A stretch of DNA of 64,000 nucleotides, from contig NZ_JASNWF010000005.1 of NCBI RefSeq assembly GCF_030283205.1, positions 62,001 through 126,000 of the forward strand. The letters run 5' to 3'. Positions within the stretch are counted from its first letter, which is position 1. The number at the start of each line of letters is the position of its first letter. Below the pieces are notes generated by a model. It was not told the DNA's origin, searched no databases, and worked only from the letters and a program-made list of their open reading frames with translations. Shown here in pieces: positions 8,041 to 16,617 of the stretch. Source of the stretch: Actinomadura opuntiae (lineage in GTDB: Bacteria > Actinomycetota > Actinomycetes > Streptosporangiales > Streptosporangiaceae). The position numbers and the translations under genes were made by a program.

Positions 8041-8622
8041 CTACTTGAAGTTGGCGTTGCCGCCGGGCTTGACGCCGTTGACCTGCTGCTGGGTCTTGCC
8101 ATGGGCGGCCTCGTAGCCGTCCGCGGTCGCCTTCAGCTTCTCGATCACACCGTTGTAGGCCTCGGTGATGTTCTTGATGTAGGTGCCGAAACCGTCGCGG
8201 GACTGGTTGGCCAGGTCGACGAAGCTCTCGCTGCCCGGGACGCCGCCGAGGTTCCCGGTGGTGATGGCGATCTGCTGGACCTTGCCGAGGCGCTGCTGCC
8301 AGCCGGTGAACTGGCTGTGCATCTTGCTGGCCAGGTCCCGCAGCTCCTGCGGGTCGACCTCGTAGCCGTCGTCGGCCTCGACGCCCCACTTCTCGTCGTC
8401 GGGCTGGGAACCGCGCGGGACGGCGTTGGAGGGGTCCGTCGGGCTCTTGGCGGGGACGCCGTACTGGTAGTAGAGCTGCCGCTGCTCGTACTCGGGAAGG
8501 TTGTCCCACTCCTGCTGGGTCAACCCGTGCTGAGTCTGGACCTGGGCGTATTCACCGCCGCCGGTCGTGTAGGTGTAGTCGATCTTCGCGAGCGCTTCAG
8601 GCGGCAGGTTGTACTTGCTCAT
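8041..8622 (-). CDS. EspC-like T7SS substrate/partner protein
   Basis: 193 residues, ATG after GGAGGATGAG. The N-terminal 80 residues are Tyr/Gln-rich and probably extended. The C-terminal half contains YEVDPQELRDLASKM and a helix-turn-helix with FTGWQQRLGKVQ, which fits the ESX-1 EspC-like family where a V-D-P motif precedes the first long helix. No signal peptide or membrane helix is present, as expected for a T7SS substrate. It sits between the WXG100 pair and the glycine-rich gene, 26 bases from the latter. Substrate status is inferred from fold and neighbourhood. Confidence 0.65.
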   Translation of the reverse strand: MSKYNLPPEALAKIDYTYTTGGGEYAQVQTQHGLTQQEWDNLPEYEQRQLYYQYGVPAKSPTDPSNAVPRGSQPDDEKWGVEADDGYEVDPQELRDLASKMHSQFTGWQQRLGKVQQIAITTGNLGGVPGSESFVDLANQSRDGFGTYIKNITEAYNGVIEKLKATADGYEAAHGKTQQQVNGVKPGGNANFK

Positions 8623-8664
8623 AGCTCATCCTCCTGGCGAATGGCCTCCGGACCCCCCTGGCGC

Positions 8665-8705
8665 GCCTACGTCGTGCGGCCCGGCGGGGGCTGCACGACG
8701 TAGGC
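8665..8705 (-). terminator. Intergenic hairpin in the WXG100 operon
   Basis: A 13-bp perfect inverted repeat, GCCTACGTCGTGC (8665-8677) and GCACGACGTAGGC (8693-8705), extendable by two pairs. It lies between the second WXG100 gene and the EspC-like gene. It has no U-tract. It could set the high WXG100 to lower substrate transcript ratio by termination or by protecting the upstream 3' end. Confidence 0.55.
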
Positions 8706-8719
8706 GGTCCAGCGGTCGT

Positions 8720-9013
8720 TCAGCCCCAGATGCCCTGGTTGCGGCGCTCCGCGGCGCTGTAGTTGCTGTGCGCCTCGCCGATGACGACGCCGAGCTGGTT
8801 GAGGACCTGGCCCATGTGGGCTGCGGCGGCGTCCCACGTGCGCTTGGCCTCCCAGTAGGCGCCCTGCGCGCTGCCCTCCCACTGCGAGAGGTGCTGCTCG
8901 AGGCTCTTCTCCAGGTCGTGGAGCTCGTCGGTCAGGGCGCGGTAGGCCAGCGAGAAGTCGGCCTGCGCCTGCTGCATGCTGCCGAAGTTTGCCTTGGTGT
9001 AACTGTCGCTCAC
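8720..9013 (-). CDS. WXG100 family protein (EsxA-like)
   Basis: 97 residues, the canonical WXG100 length. The WEG turn at 45-47 separates two amphipathic helices. A C-terminal export-type signal Y-x-x-x-E is visible in NYSAAERRNQ. WXG100 proteins form helical-hairpin heterodimers exported by EccC, and the partner should be the gene immediately upstream at 9060-9380. A hairpin follows the stop codon. Confidence 0.9.
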   Translation of the reverse strand: MSDSYTKANFGSMQQAQADFSLAYRALTDELHDLEKSLEQHLSQWEGSAQGAYWEAKRTWDAAAAHMGQVLNQLGVVIGEAHSNYSAAERRNQGIWG

Positions 9014-9059
9014 GTCACGAGTCCTTCGCGTTCAGGGGGTCGGCGGGTGGGAGGGACGA

Positions 9060-9380
9060 TCAGGTGCCGCCGTTGAGCAGCTGGTTGATCTTGTTGACCG
9101 CCTCGGTCTGCTCCTGCTCGGTCGACTCGTAGGTGATCTTCGTGTGCGTCAGCTTCTGGTGCATGCCGTCGAGGGCGGTGCGCACCTTGTTCATCTCGGT
9201 CTGGAACTCGTTGAAGACCCGGTCGAACGACACCGCGGCGTTGCCGGCCCAGCCGGCCATCAGGGAGGACTTGTGGCCCTCGAGCTGGCTCTGCAGGCCC
9301 TTGACGATGTTCGCGGAGTCCTCGATCCGCGTCGCCGCCTGCTGCATTGCGCTTCTGTCGACTGCGGACTGTCCACCCAC
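9060..9380 (-). CDS. WXG100 family protein (EsxB-like)
   Basis: 106 residues from a GTG chosen for the GGAGG site seven bases upstream; the longer open frame has no ribosome site. The WAG turn is at 44-46. A C-terminal Y-x-x-x-E (Tyr84-Glu88, KITYESTEQE) precedes the last helix, matching the bipartite T7SS export signal. It is the first gene of the minus-strand substrate operon and probably pairs with the next WXG100 protein. The 218-base leader region contains a CRP-type palindrome and another inverted repeat. Confidence 0.88.
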   Translation of the reverse strand: MGGQSAVDRSAMQQAATRIEDSANIVKGLQSQLEGHKSSLMAGWAGNAAVSFDRVFNEFQTEMNKVRTALDGMHQKLTHTKITYESTEQEQTEAVNKINQLLNGGT

Positions 9381-9487
9381 AGTGTCACCTCCGTTTGCGA
9401 GTCTGTGGCGCCGCGCTCCGGGAGCCGCGGGGCCCTGGCGCAACGGCCGGCCCGGGGAGCGCTCCTGAGGCACGAAATGTCAGCGAT

Positions 9488-9511
9488 CATAGGTCGTATG
9501 TCCCGCCTATG
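9488..9511 (-). promoter_or_regulatory. Inverted repeat CATAGG-N12-CCTATG upstream of the WXG100 operon
   Basis: A perfect 6-bp dyad (9488-9493 and 9506-9511) about 110-130 bases before the first WXG100 start. The symmetry suits a dimeric repressor site; the regulator is unknown. Confidence 0.35.
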
Positions 9512-9559
9512 TCGACGTGAATGATGATCTAGCGGTTCATGGCGGGATGGGAGTATTCA

Positions 9560-9575
9560 TGTGATATACGTCACA
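9560..9575. promoter_or_regulatory. Putative CRP/FNR-family binding site
   Basis: The sequence TGTGATATACGTCACA matches the cAMP receptor protein consensus TGTGA-N6-TCACA at every defined position. It sits about 180 bases upstream of the first WXG100 gene and just downstream of the eccB stop. Control of the substrate operon by a CRP homologue is inferred. Confidence 0.55.
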
Positions 9576-9598
9576 CCAATTTACGGACAGTCCCTTCG

Positions 9599-11047
9599 TC
9601 AGCCCTGGACGGTCGGAATCGGCTTTCGGGCCTGTGTCGGGTCCAGTGCGGGGCCCTGCGGGATCAGGTGCACCACGCTGGACGGCACCGGCGCGGCCTT
9701 CTTGGCGTCGTAGCCGAGCTTCTTCGCCACGTCCGCCGACGGCAGCGCGAACCGGATGCCCTGGTCGTTGACGAGCGACAGCGACCCCGTCCCCTCGTTG
9801 GAGGCGGCGGACGAGTCGCCGCCGCCCGGCACGAGGCTCATCAGCGCAGCGCCGCCCGGCGGCAGCACCATCTGGTCCACGGTGCTCGCCCCGCCGGCCG
9901 AGCCCGACCCGAGCACGCCCGCGGACGGCGCGGGCAGCGACCCGCCGACCGTCAGGTGCGAGACGGCCGACCCGACCTGGAACACCGAGCACAGCGGGGT
10001 GGAGGGGTCCCACTTGACGAACTTTGGCAGCGTCGGCGGCAGGTTCTGGTCGAGCAGCCGGGTGCCGGACGTGATCCGCTGCGCCGACGACACGTCGGTG
10101 TCGACCGGCCGGACGCTCGCGCCCGGGTAGGCCTGGCTCTCGTTCGGGTCCAGCAGCAGCAGCTGCGCCTGCGTCGCGTTGATCTGCGACAGCCCGTCCT
10201 GGAGCATCACGTACCAGAGCGTCTGCCCGCCCGCCCCGGTCTGCGCGCGGAACACCTGGCCGACCCTGGCCTGTCCGCCGCCGGGCCCGGCCACCGCCTT
10301 GCCGCGCCCGGGGACGTTCGGGGCGCCGAACGCGCCCGCGGACGGGATGGCGTTCAGCCACTTCGGCGGCACCTTCTCCGCCTCGGGGCCGTTCGTCAGC
10401 ACCGACACCTGGTTCAGCGGCAGCGACAGCGGCATCCGGTGGTCCTTCCAGATCACCCAGGGGGTGCCGCTGGACTGCACCACCAGCGCCTCGCCGTCGC
10501 CGAGCCCGCGCCCGCCGACCTTCCGGCCGGCGGCCAGCGCGGTCAGCTGCTGCGGGACGCCGTTGGCGGCCTGCGTCTCGCGCACGCACACCGACCACGG
10601 GCCGCGGATGAGCTGGTCGCTGTCGGGCAGCGAGTCCGGCGCGCCCTGGATGCCGATCATCGCGCCGCGCTCGAACCCGTCCAGCGACTTGCGCGACACG
10701 GCGCGGCGGGTGACCTTGTCGGAGTTCAGCGCCAGCATCGCCGAGGCGTAGTTGGCGACCGGGAACATCTTCTTGGTGTTGGCGTCGTAGATGTACTTGG
10801 TGCCGGTCTCCTTCTCGATGATGACGACGCCCGGCTCGTCCAGCCCCTTGGCGCCGCCCGGCGACAGCAGTCCCCAGATGCCGAACACCGCGACGACGAG
10901 CAGGCCCACCATCACGCCGCCGAACGCGGCCGCCGACAGTCGCCGCATCGGCGACTCGGCGACGTCGGGCTCGCCCTGCAGCAGCGCCAGCCCGACGCGC
11001 TGCGTCATCAGGCGGTGCGCCTGGTAGAGATCCCGCCTGCTCTGCAT
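9599..11047 (-). CDS. eccB: Type VII secretion membrane protein EccB
   Basis: 482 residues, a typical EccB length. The cytosolic N-terminus contains the family signature SRRDLYQAHRLMTQRVGLAL. A single transmembrane helix (about 40-62) leads to a large extracytoplasmic domain with GTKYIYDANTKKMFPVANYASAM-type repeats, cut here into GTKYIYDA and MFPVANYASAM, plus the Cys-containing WSVCVRETQ. EccB is part of the EccBCD membrane core. The gene follows eccD by 7 bases, so they form one unit separate from the substrate operon downstream. Confidence 0.93.
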   Translation of the reverse strand: MQSRRDLYQAHRLMTQRVGLALLQGEPDVAESPMRRLSAAAFGGVMVGLLVVAVFGIWGLLSPGGAKGLDEPGVVIIEKETGTKYIYDANTKKMFPVANYASAMLALNSDKVTRRAVSRKSLDGFERGAMIGIQGAPDSLPDSDQLIRGPWSVCVRETQAANGVPQQLTALAAGRKVGGRGLGDGEALVVQSSGTPWVIWKDHRMPLSLPLNQVSVLTNGPEAEKVPPKWLNAIPSAGAFGAPNVPGRGKAVAGPGGGQARVGQVFRAQTGAGGQTLWYVMLQDGLSQINATQAQLLLLDPNESQAYPGASVRPVDTDVSSAQRITSGTRLLDQNLPPTLPKFVKWDPSTPLCSVFQVGSAVSHLTVGGSLPAPSAGVLGSGSAGGASTVDQMVLPPGGAALMSLVPGGGDSSAASNEGTGSLSLVNDQGIRFALPSADVAKKLGYDAKKAAPVPSSVVHLIPQGPALDPTQARKPIPTVQG

Positions 11048-11054
11048 CAGCGCC

Positions 11055-12455
11055 TCACCCGGCCAGCCCGCGGACGCGGGAGTAGACGTCCAGCACCGCG
11101 AGCGCCAGCGGGATCAGCGAGATCATGACCAGGATGTCGAGGATGTCGCCCCAGCGTCCCCAGACCGGGGTCGGCTTGTGGGTCGGCAGCCACAGCGTCA
11201 CGCCGACGACGATGCCGACGATCACCAGCAGCGGGACGAGCGCCGCGGCCAGCGCGACGATCTGGCTGCCGTGCAGCGCGACCCCGAGCACCGTCAGCAC
11301 CAGCCCGAACAGCCCGACGACCAGCATCCAGGCCCGCTGGGACACGCCCCGGAAGACGCGGGCGCGCAGCAGCAGCGACACCGACATCACCGCGCTCGTC
11401 GTCGGCCCGGCCCAGCCGTCGGCGTTGAAGAGGAACAGCATCGCGCCCGCGGCGACGAGCGCGATCGAGGCGATGAGGCCGGTGGAGAAGCGGTCCGCGG
11501 CGGCGGTGCGGGCGAGCACCATCCGGCCGTCGACCGTCTCGGTGTCGCGGCGCAGCTCCTCTGCGCTGGACGGGACGGGCGGCAGCGGCACCCGCGCCAG
11601 CTTGAACGACAGCGACGGGACCGCCGCGATGAACATCATCACCACGACCGCGGCCACGGCGGCGATCCCGGCGGCGGGCAGGTCGTCGAAGGCGAACCCG
11701 ACGCCGGAGCCGACCGCGCCGACGAACCCGGCGAACGCCACGCCGAGGAACACCGGCAGCCCGTCCGCGACGCCGAACGCGGCGATGATCGCGGCGAGCG
11801 CGGCGACCCCGAACCCGGCGAGCAGGTGCGGCGCGCCGAGGTCGAACAGCTCCAGGCCCTTGCGGGCGGGGGCCAGCGCGCCGGCGAGGAAGGCGTAGGG
11901 AAGCGCCGCGTACCCGAGGACGACGCCGGCGCCGGAGTCGGCGATCGCCCGCGACAGCACGATCGCGACGACGAGCGTCAGCAGGGCGATGAGGCCGGAT
12001 GCGGCCGCCGGAATGATCCACGGCGGGCCGGACAGCGCGATGACGACGGCGCCGACGACCAGCGCGACGCCGGCCGCGCCGAGCCCGAACGAGCGGGTCG
12101 TGGTGGGCCGCCAGCGGTCCGAGCGCTCCCGGATGCCGGTGGCGATGACGTCGGCGACGTCGTCGAACGACATCTCCGGCAGCTGCGCCATGCGCGGCCG
12201 GAAGTAGAGGATCTCCCCGTCCCGCACCCCGAGGGCGCTGGTGGTCTGCGCCGGGTCGAAGGGGTTGCCGTCCAGCCGCTGCAGCACCCAGCCGGAGTGC
12301 GCGAGACCGGCATCGGCCATGTTCTCTCCGGCGGCCCGCAGCAGGGTCGGGAGCATGTGCGCCAGCGGCACGTCGGCGGGCAGGGACACGTCGATGCGCC
12401 GCCGCGGCGCGACGATGGTGACCCTGCACAGTTCGGTTGTGGCGGGGGAATTCAC
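11055..12455 (-). CDS. eccD: Type VII secretion integral membrane protein EccD
   Basis: 466 residues from GTG. Residues 8-90 form the ubiquitin-like cytosolic domain of EccD (VTIVAPRRRIDVSLPADVPL, ending YFRPRMAQLPEMSFDDVAD). About eleven hydrophobic helices follow from residue 125 to the end. EccD forms the channel-lining part of the T7SS core. The start codon lies in a perfect palindrome, ACGGGAGCTCCCGT (12454-12467). The ribosome site GGGAG can therefore pair with the bases touching the start, which may damp translation. The gene is divergent from eccC across 178 bases, a likely shared promoter region. No eccE is found in the window. Confidence 0.93.
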   Translation of the reverse strand: MNSPATTELCRVTIVAPRRRIDVSLPADVPLAHMLPTLLRAAGENMADAGLAHSGWVLQRLDGNPFDPAQTTSALGVRDGEILYFRPRMAQLPEMSFDDVADVIATGIRERSDRWRPTTTRSFGLGAAGVALVVGAVVIALSGPPWIIPAAASGLIALLTLVVAIVLSRAIADSGAGVVLGYAALPYAFLAGALAPARKGLELFDLGAPHLLAGFGVAALAAIIAAFGVADGLPVFLGVAFAGFVGAVGSGVGFAFDDLPAAGIAAVAAVVVMMFIAAVPSLSFKLARVPLPPVPSSAEELRRDTETVDGRMVLARTAAADRFSTGLIASIALVAAGAMLFLFNADGWAGPTTSAVMSVSLLLRARVFRGVSQRAWMLVVGLFGLVLTVLGVALHGSQIVALAAALVPLLVIVGIVVGVTLWLPTHKPTPVWGRWGDILDILVMISLIPLALAVLDVYSRVRGLAG

Positions 12456-12633
12456 GGGAGCTCCCGTCCTCCAGGTCAGATCAGCGGGCTGGATCCGATC
12501 GACGCGCAGCTTAGGATGTGACGTCCGATTACGCTAAATCAACACCAAACTCCACCAACCCGCGGGTCGGTCGTGCTCCCCGTCGCATCGCGGCCGCGCC
12601 CGGGACGCGTGGGCCCGTGAAGGGAACGCCCAG

Positions 12634-15600
12634 GTGAGCACGATCCTCGTCAAGCGCAAGGAGCGCCGGAAACCGCCCCCTGCCCCCAAGGGCGAGCTGC
12701 TGCTGGAGTCCCCGCCGGAGATCCCGGAGATGCAGAGCGGCGGGATGCAGGCGGTGCTCACCTACCTGCCGATGGCCGTCATGCCGGTGATGATGGGCCT
12801 GATGTTCCTCGGCGGCGGCACCAAGTCGCCGATGATGATGATCAGCAGCGGCGGCATGGCGCTGGCCATGGGCGGCATGATGATCGGGCAGATGGGCCGC
12901 GGCTCCGGCGAGCGCAAGTTCAAGCTGAACGGCGCCCGCCGCGACTACTTCCGCTACCTGAGCCAGGTGCGGCGCCGGGTGCGGCGCGCCGCCGACCAGC
13001 AGCGCGAGTCGCTGGAGTGGAACAGCCCCGCCCCCGACTCGCTGTGGTCGCTGGTGATGAGCGCGCGGATCTGGGAGCGCCGCCCCGCCGACCCCGACTT
13101 CGGCAACGTGCGGATCGGCGCCGGGCCGCAGAAGCTCGCCGTCCAGCTGATCCCGCCGGAGACCAAGCCCATCGAGGACCTGGAGCCGATGACGGCGGGC
13201 GCGCTGCGCCGGTTCGTCCGCGCGCACTCCACCGTCCCGAACCTGCCGGTCGCGGTGTCGCTGCCGTCGTTCTCCCGGATCCTGCCGATGGGCGACATCG
13301 ACGCCGTCCGCGGCATGGTCCGCTCGATGATCGCGCAGCTGACGGCGTTCCACTCCCCCGACGACATGCGGGTCAGCGTGTGCGCGTCCGCCGACGCGAT
13401 GCCGCACTGGGACTGGGTGAAGTGGCTGCCGCACTCGATGCACCCGACGGTGACGGACGCGGCCGGGCCCGTCCGGCTGATGGCGGGCAGCCTCACCGAG
13501 CTGGAGCGGATGTTCGGCACCGAGGTGAAGGACCGCGCCCGGTTCACCCCCGGCCTGTCGCAGAACGACCTGCCGTACCACGTCGTCGTCGTGGACGGCG
13601 GCGCCGTCACCCCCGACTCGCAGATCGGCTCGGACGGCATCGAGGGCGTCTGCGTCATCGACCTCACCGGGCACGTCGCGCCGACCGCCGACAACACGAT
13701 GCTGCGGCTGCGGGTCGCCGCCGACAAGATGGCGATGCTGCGCCGCGACCGCACCGGCAAGGACGTCGCCAGCTCCCTCGGCCGGCCCGACCAGTTCAGC
13801 TACGTGCAGGCCGACGGCCTCGCCCGGCAGCTCGCGCCGCTGCGGGCCAGCGCCGCCGCCGGCCCGGAGATGGACGCGCTGTCGGCCGCGACGACGCTGA
13901 CGACGCTGCTCGGCGTCCCCGACCCGGCCCGGATCGACCCGCGGCAGTCGTGGCAGCCGCGCGCGCCGCGCAACCGGCTGCGCGTCCCGATCGGCCTGGA
14001 CGCCGACGGCCGCCCCATCGAGCTCGACATCAAGGAGGCCGCGCAGGGCGGGTACGGCCCGCACGGCCTGTGCATCGGCGCGACCGGTTCCGGCAAGTCG
14101 GAGCTGCTGCGCACCCTCGTCCTCGGCCTGGCGATGACGCACTCGTCGGAGGTGCTCAACTTCGTCCTCGTCGACTTCAAGGGCGGCGCGACGTTCCTCG
14201 GCATGGACGGCCTCCAGCACGTCTCCGCCATCATCACCAACCTGGAGGACGAGCTCCCCCTCGTCGACCGCATGTACGACGCGCTGCACGGCGAGATGGT
14301 GCGGCGCCAGGAGTGGCTGCGGCAGGCCGGCAACTACGCCTCGCTGCGCGACTACGAGAAGGCCCGCGAGCAGGGCGCGCCGCTCAAGCCGATGCCGACG
14401 CTGTTCGTGGTGCTGGACGAGTTCTCCGAGCTGCTGTCGGCCAAGCCCGACTTCGCCGAGCTGTTCGTGATGATCGGACGGCTCGGCCGGTCCCTCGGCG
14501 TGCACCTGCTGCTGGCGTCGCAGCGCCTGGAGGAGGGCAAGCTGCGCGGCCTCGACACGCACCTGTCGTACCGGATCGGCCTGCGGACGTTCTCGGCGAT
14601 GGAGTCGCGGGTCGTGCTCGGCGTCCCCGACGCCTACGAGCTGCCGCAGGCGCCCGGCAACGGCTACCTGAAGATCGGCACCGAGACGATGACGCGGTTC
14701 CGCGCCGCGTACGTGTCGGGGGCCTACCGTCCGGAGGAGGACGCCGGCGCGCACCAGGGGCAGCAGGGGCCGCGGCAGCTCGCGCAGATCGTCCCGTTCA
14801 CGCCCGCCTACGTGCAGCCGCGGATGCAGGAGCAGCCGCAGCAGCAACAGCGGGCCAAGGAGGACGACGGCCCGCAGATCAGCCTGTTCGACCTGGTCGT
14901 CAAGCAGCTCGCCGGGCACGGCCCGCCCCCGCACCAGATCTGGCTGCCGCCGCTGGAGGAGTCGTCCACGCTGGACCAGGTGCTGCCCAACCTGCAGCAG
15001 ACCCCCGACTTCGGCTTCACCACCGCCGGCTGGGACGGCCGCGGGCAGCTGCACGCGTTCGCCGGCATCGTCGACAAGCCGTTCGACCAGCGCCGCGACC
15101 CGATGTGGCTGGACCTGTCCGGCGCCGCCGGGCACGTGGGCGTCGCGGGTAACCCGCAGGCCGGCAAGTCGACGCTGCTGCGGACGCTCATCACCTCCCT
15201 CGCGCTGATGCACACGCCGCAGGAGGTGCAGTTCTACTGCCTGGACTTCGGCGGTGGCGCGCTCGCACCGCTCGCCGACCTCCCGCACGTCGGCGGCGTC
15301 GCCAGCCGCCTGGACCCCGACCGCGTCCGCCGCACCGTCGCGGAGGTGTCGGGCCTGCTGGAGTCGCGGGAGCGGTTCTTCACCGAGCGCGGCATCGACT
15401 CGATCGCCACCTACCGGCGGCTGCGCGCGTCCGGGCAGATCCCCGGCGACGGCTTCGGCGACGTGTTCCTCGTCGTCGACAACTGGCTGACCGTCCGGCA
15501 GGAGTTCGAGGCCGTCGAGGCGACCATCACCGACCTCGCCGCCCGCGGCCTCGGCTACGGCATCCACGTCATGGCCGCGACGAACAAGTGGTCGGAGTTC

Positions 15601-16614
15601 CGCCTCACCATCCGCGACCTGTTCGCGACGAAGCTGGAGCTCAAGCTCGGCGACCCGTACGAGTCGGAGATGGACCGCAAGCTCGCCGCGAACGTCCCCG
15701 AGGGCCGTCCCGGCCGCGGCATCACCCGCGAGGGCCTGCACTTCCTCGGCGCGCTGCCCCGCACCGACGGCCGCCCGTCCTCCCAGGACCTCGCCGACGG
15801 CGTCAAGCACCTGGTGGAGACCGTCCGGGCCGGCTGGCAGGGCCGCCCCGGCGCGCCGAAGGTCCGGATGCTGCCGGACGTGCTGCCGCTGTCGTCGCTG
15901 CCTCAGGTCACCGAGACCGGCAAGCGCATCCCGATCGGCATCGACGAGGACACGCTGTCGCCCGTCATGCTCGACTTCGACAACGACCCGCACTTCGTCG
16001 TCCTCGGCGACAACGAGTGCGGCAAGTCGAACCTGCTGCGCGTCATCGTCGACGCCGTCAAGGCCCGCTACACCACCGACGAGGCCCGCATCATCATGCT
16101 CGACTACCGCCGCGCCCTGCTCGACTGGGCCGAGAGCGAGCACGTCATCGGGTTCGCGGCGTCCTCGACGGCCGCGGCCGGGCTGATGAAGGACGTCAAC
16201 GGCGCCCTGGTCAACCGGCTCCCGCCGTCCGACCTGACGCCCGAGCAGCTGCGGAACCGGTCCTGGTGGAGCGGGTCGGAGCTGTTCCTGATCGTGGACG
16301 ACTACGACCTGGTCGCCACGCCGTCCGGCAACCCGCTCGCGCAGCTCGCCGAGCTGCTGCCGCAGGCCCGCGACATCGGCATGCACCTGATCCTGTCGCG
16401 GACCATGGGCGGCGCGGGCCGGGCCATGTTCGACCCGGTCATGCAGCGGCTGAAGGACATGGCGACGCCGGCGCTGATCATGTCCGGGAACAAGGACGAG
16501 GGCAACCTGTTCGACGTCCGCCCGGGGCCGCTGCCCGTCGGCCGGGGCACCCACTCCGACCGCCGCGCCGGCAAGCGCCTCATCCAGACCGCCTTCCACG
16601 GCGGCGTGCAGTAG
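12634..16614 (+). CDS. eccC: Type VII secretion FtsK/SpoIIIE ATPase EccC
   Basis: 1326 residues, full length and unsplit (EccCa and EccCb fused). GTG start with AAGGGA upstream. Two transmembrane helices (about 38-85) are followed by three ATPase domains. Their Walker A motifs are GATGSGKS (482-489), GNPQAGKS (839-846) and GDNECGKS (1125-1132). The first domain has a canonical Walker B (LFVVLDEFSELL). The Cys in the third motif is unusual but keeps GKS. EccC recognises WXG100 export signals and drives translocation. It is transcribed away from eccD-eccB and ends at a strong hairpin. The very long open frame on the opposite strand is a codon-bias shadow. Confidence 0.95.
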   Translation: MSTILVKRKERRKPPPAPKGELLLESPPEIPEMQSGGMQAVLTYLPMAVMPVMMGLMFLGGGTKSPMMMISSGGMALAMGGMMIGQMGRGSGERKFKLNGARRDYFRYLSQVRRRVRRAADQQRESLEWNSPAPDSLWSLVMSARIWERRPADPDFGNVRIGAGPQKLAVQLIPPETKPIEDLEPMTAGALRRFVRAHSTVPNLPVAVSLPSFSRILPMGDIDAVRGMVRSMIAQLTAFHSPDDMRVSVCASADAMPHWDWVKWLPHSMHPTVTDAAGPVRLMAGSLTELERMFGTEVKDRARFTPGLSQNDLPYHVVVVDGGAVTPDSQIGSDGIEGVCVIDLTGHVAPTADNTMLRLRVAADKMAMLRRDRTGKDVASSLGRPDQFSYVQADGLARQLAPLRASAAAGPEMDALSAATTLTTLLGVPDPARIDPRQSWQPRAPRNRLRVPIGLDADGRPIELDIKEAAQGGYGPHGLCIGATGSGKSELLRTLVLGLAMTHSSEVLNFVLVDFKGGATFLGMDGLQHVSAIITNLEDELPLVDRMYDALHGEMVRRQEWLRQAGNYASLRDYEKAREQGAPLKPMPTLFVVLDEFSELLSAKPDFAELFVMIGRLGRSLGVHLLLASQRLEEGKLRGLDTHLSYRIGLRTFSAMESRVVLGVPDAYELPQAPGNGYLKIGTETMTRFRAAYVSGAYRPEEDAGAHQGQQGPRQLAQIVPFTPAYVQPRMQEQPQQQQRAKEDDGPQISLFDLVVKQLAGHGPPPHQIWLPPLEESSTLDQVLPNLQQTPDFGFTTAGWDGRGQLHAFAGIVDKPFDQRRDPMWLDLSGAAGHVGVAGNPQAGKSTLLRTLITSLALMHTPQEVQFYCLDFGGGALAPLADLPHVGGVASRLDPDRVRRTVAEVSGLLESRERFFTERGIDSIATYRRLRASGQIPGDGFGDVFLVVDNWLTVRQEFEAVEATITDLAARGLGYGIHVMAATNKWSEFRLTIRDLFATKLELKLGDPYESEMDRKLAANVPEGRPGRGITREGLHFLGALPRTDGRPSSQDLADGVKHLVETVRAGWQGRPGAPKVRMLPDVLPLSSLPQVTETGKRIPIGIDEDTLSPVMLDFDNDPHFVVLGDNECGKSNLLRVIVDAVKARYTTDEARIIMLDYRRALLDWAESEHVIGFAASSTAAAGLMKDVNGALVNRLPPSDLTPEQLRNRSWWSGSELFLIVDDYDLVATPSGNPLAQLAELLPQARDIGMHLILSRTMGGAGRAMFDPVMQRLKDMATPALIMSGNKDEGNLFDVRPGPLPVGRGTHSDRRAGKRLIQTAFHGGVQ

Positions 16615-16617
16615 CGG

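Noticed and set aside
5171..8116. A 981-codon frame opposite mycP and the glycine-rich gene
   Set aside because: Antisense to genes with clear domains; its repetitive Ala/Glu composition comes from the glycine-rich repeats on the other strand.
12529..16599. A 1356-codon open frame antisense to eccC
   Set aside because: It is a mirror of eccC codon bias. Its translation is low-complexity Arg/Val/Gly/His-rich with no domain.
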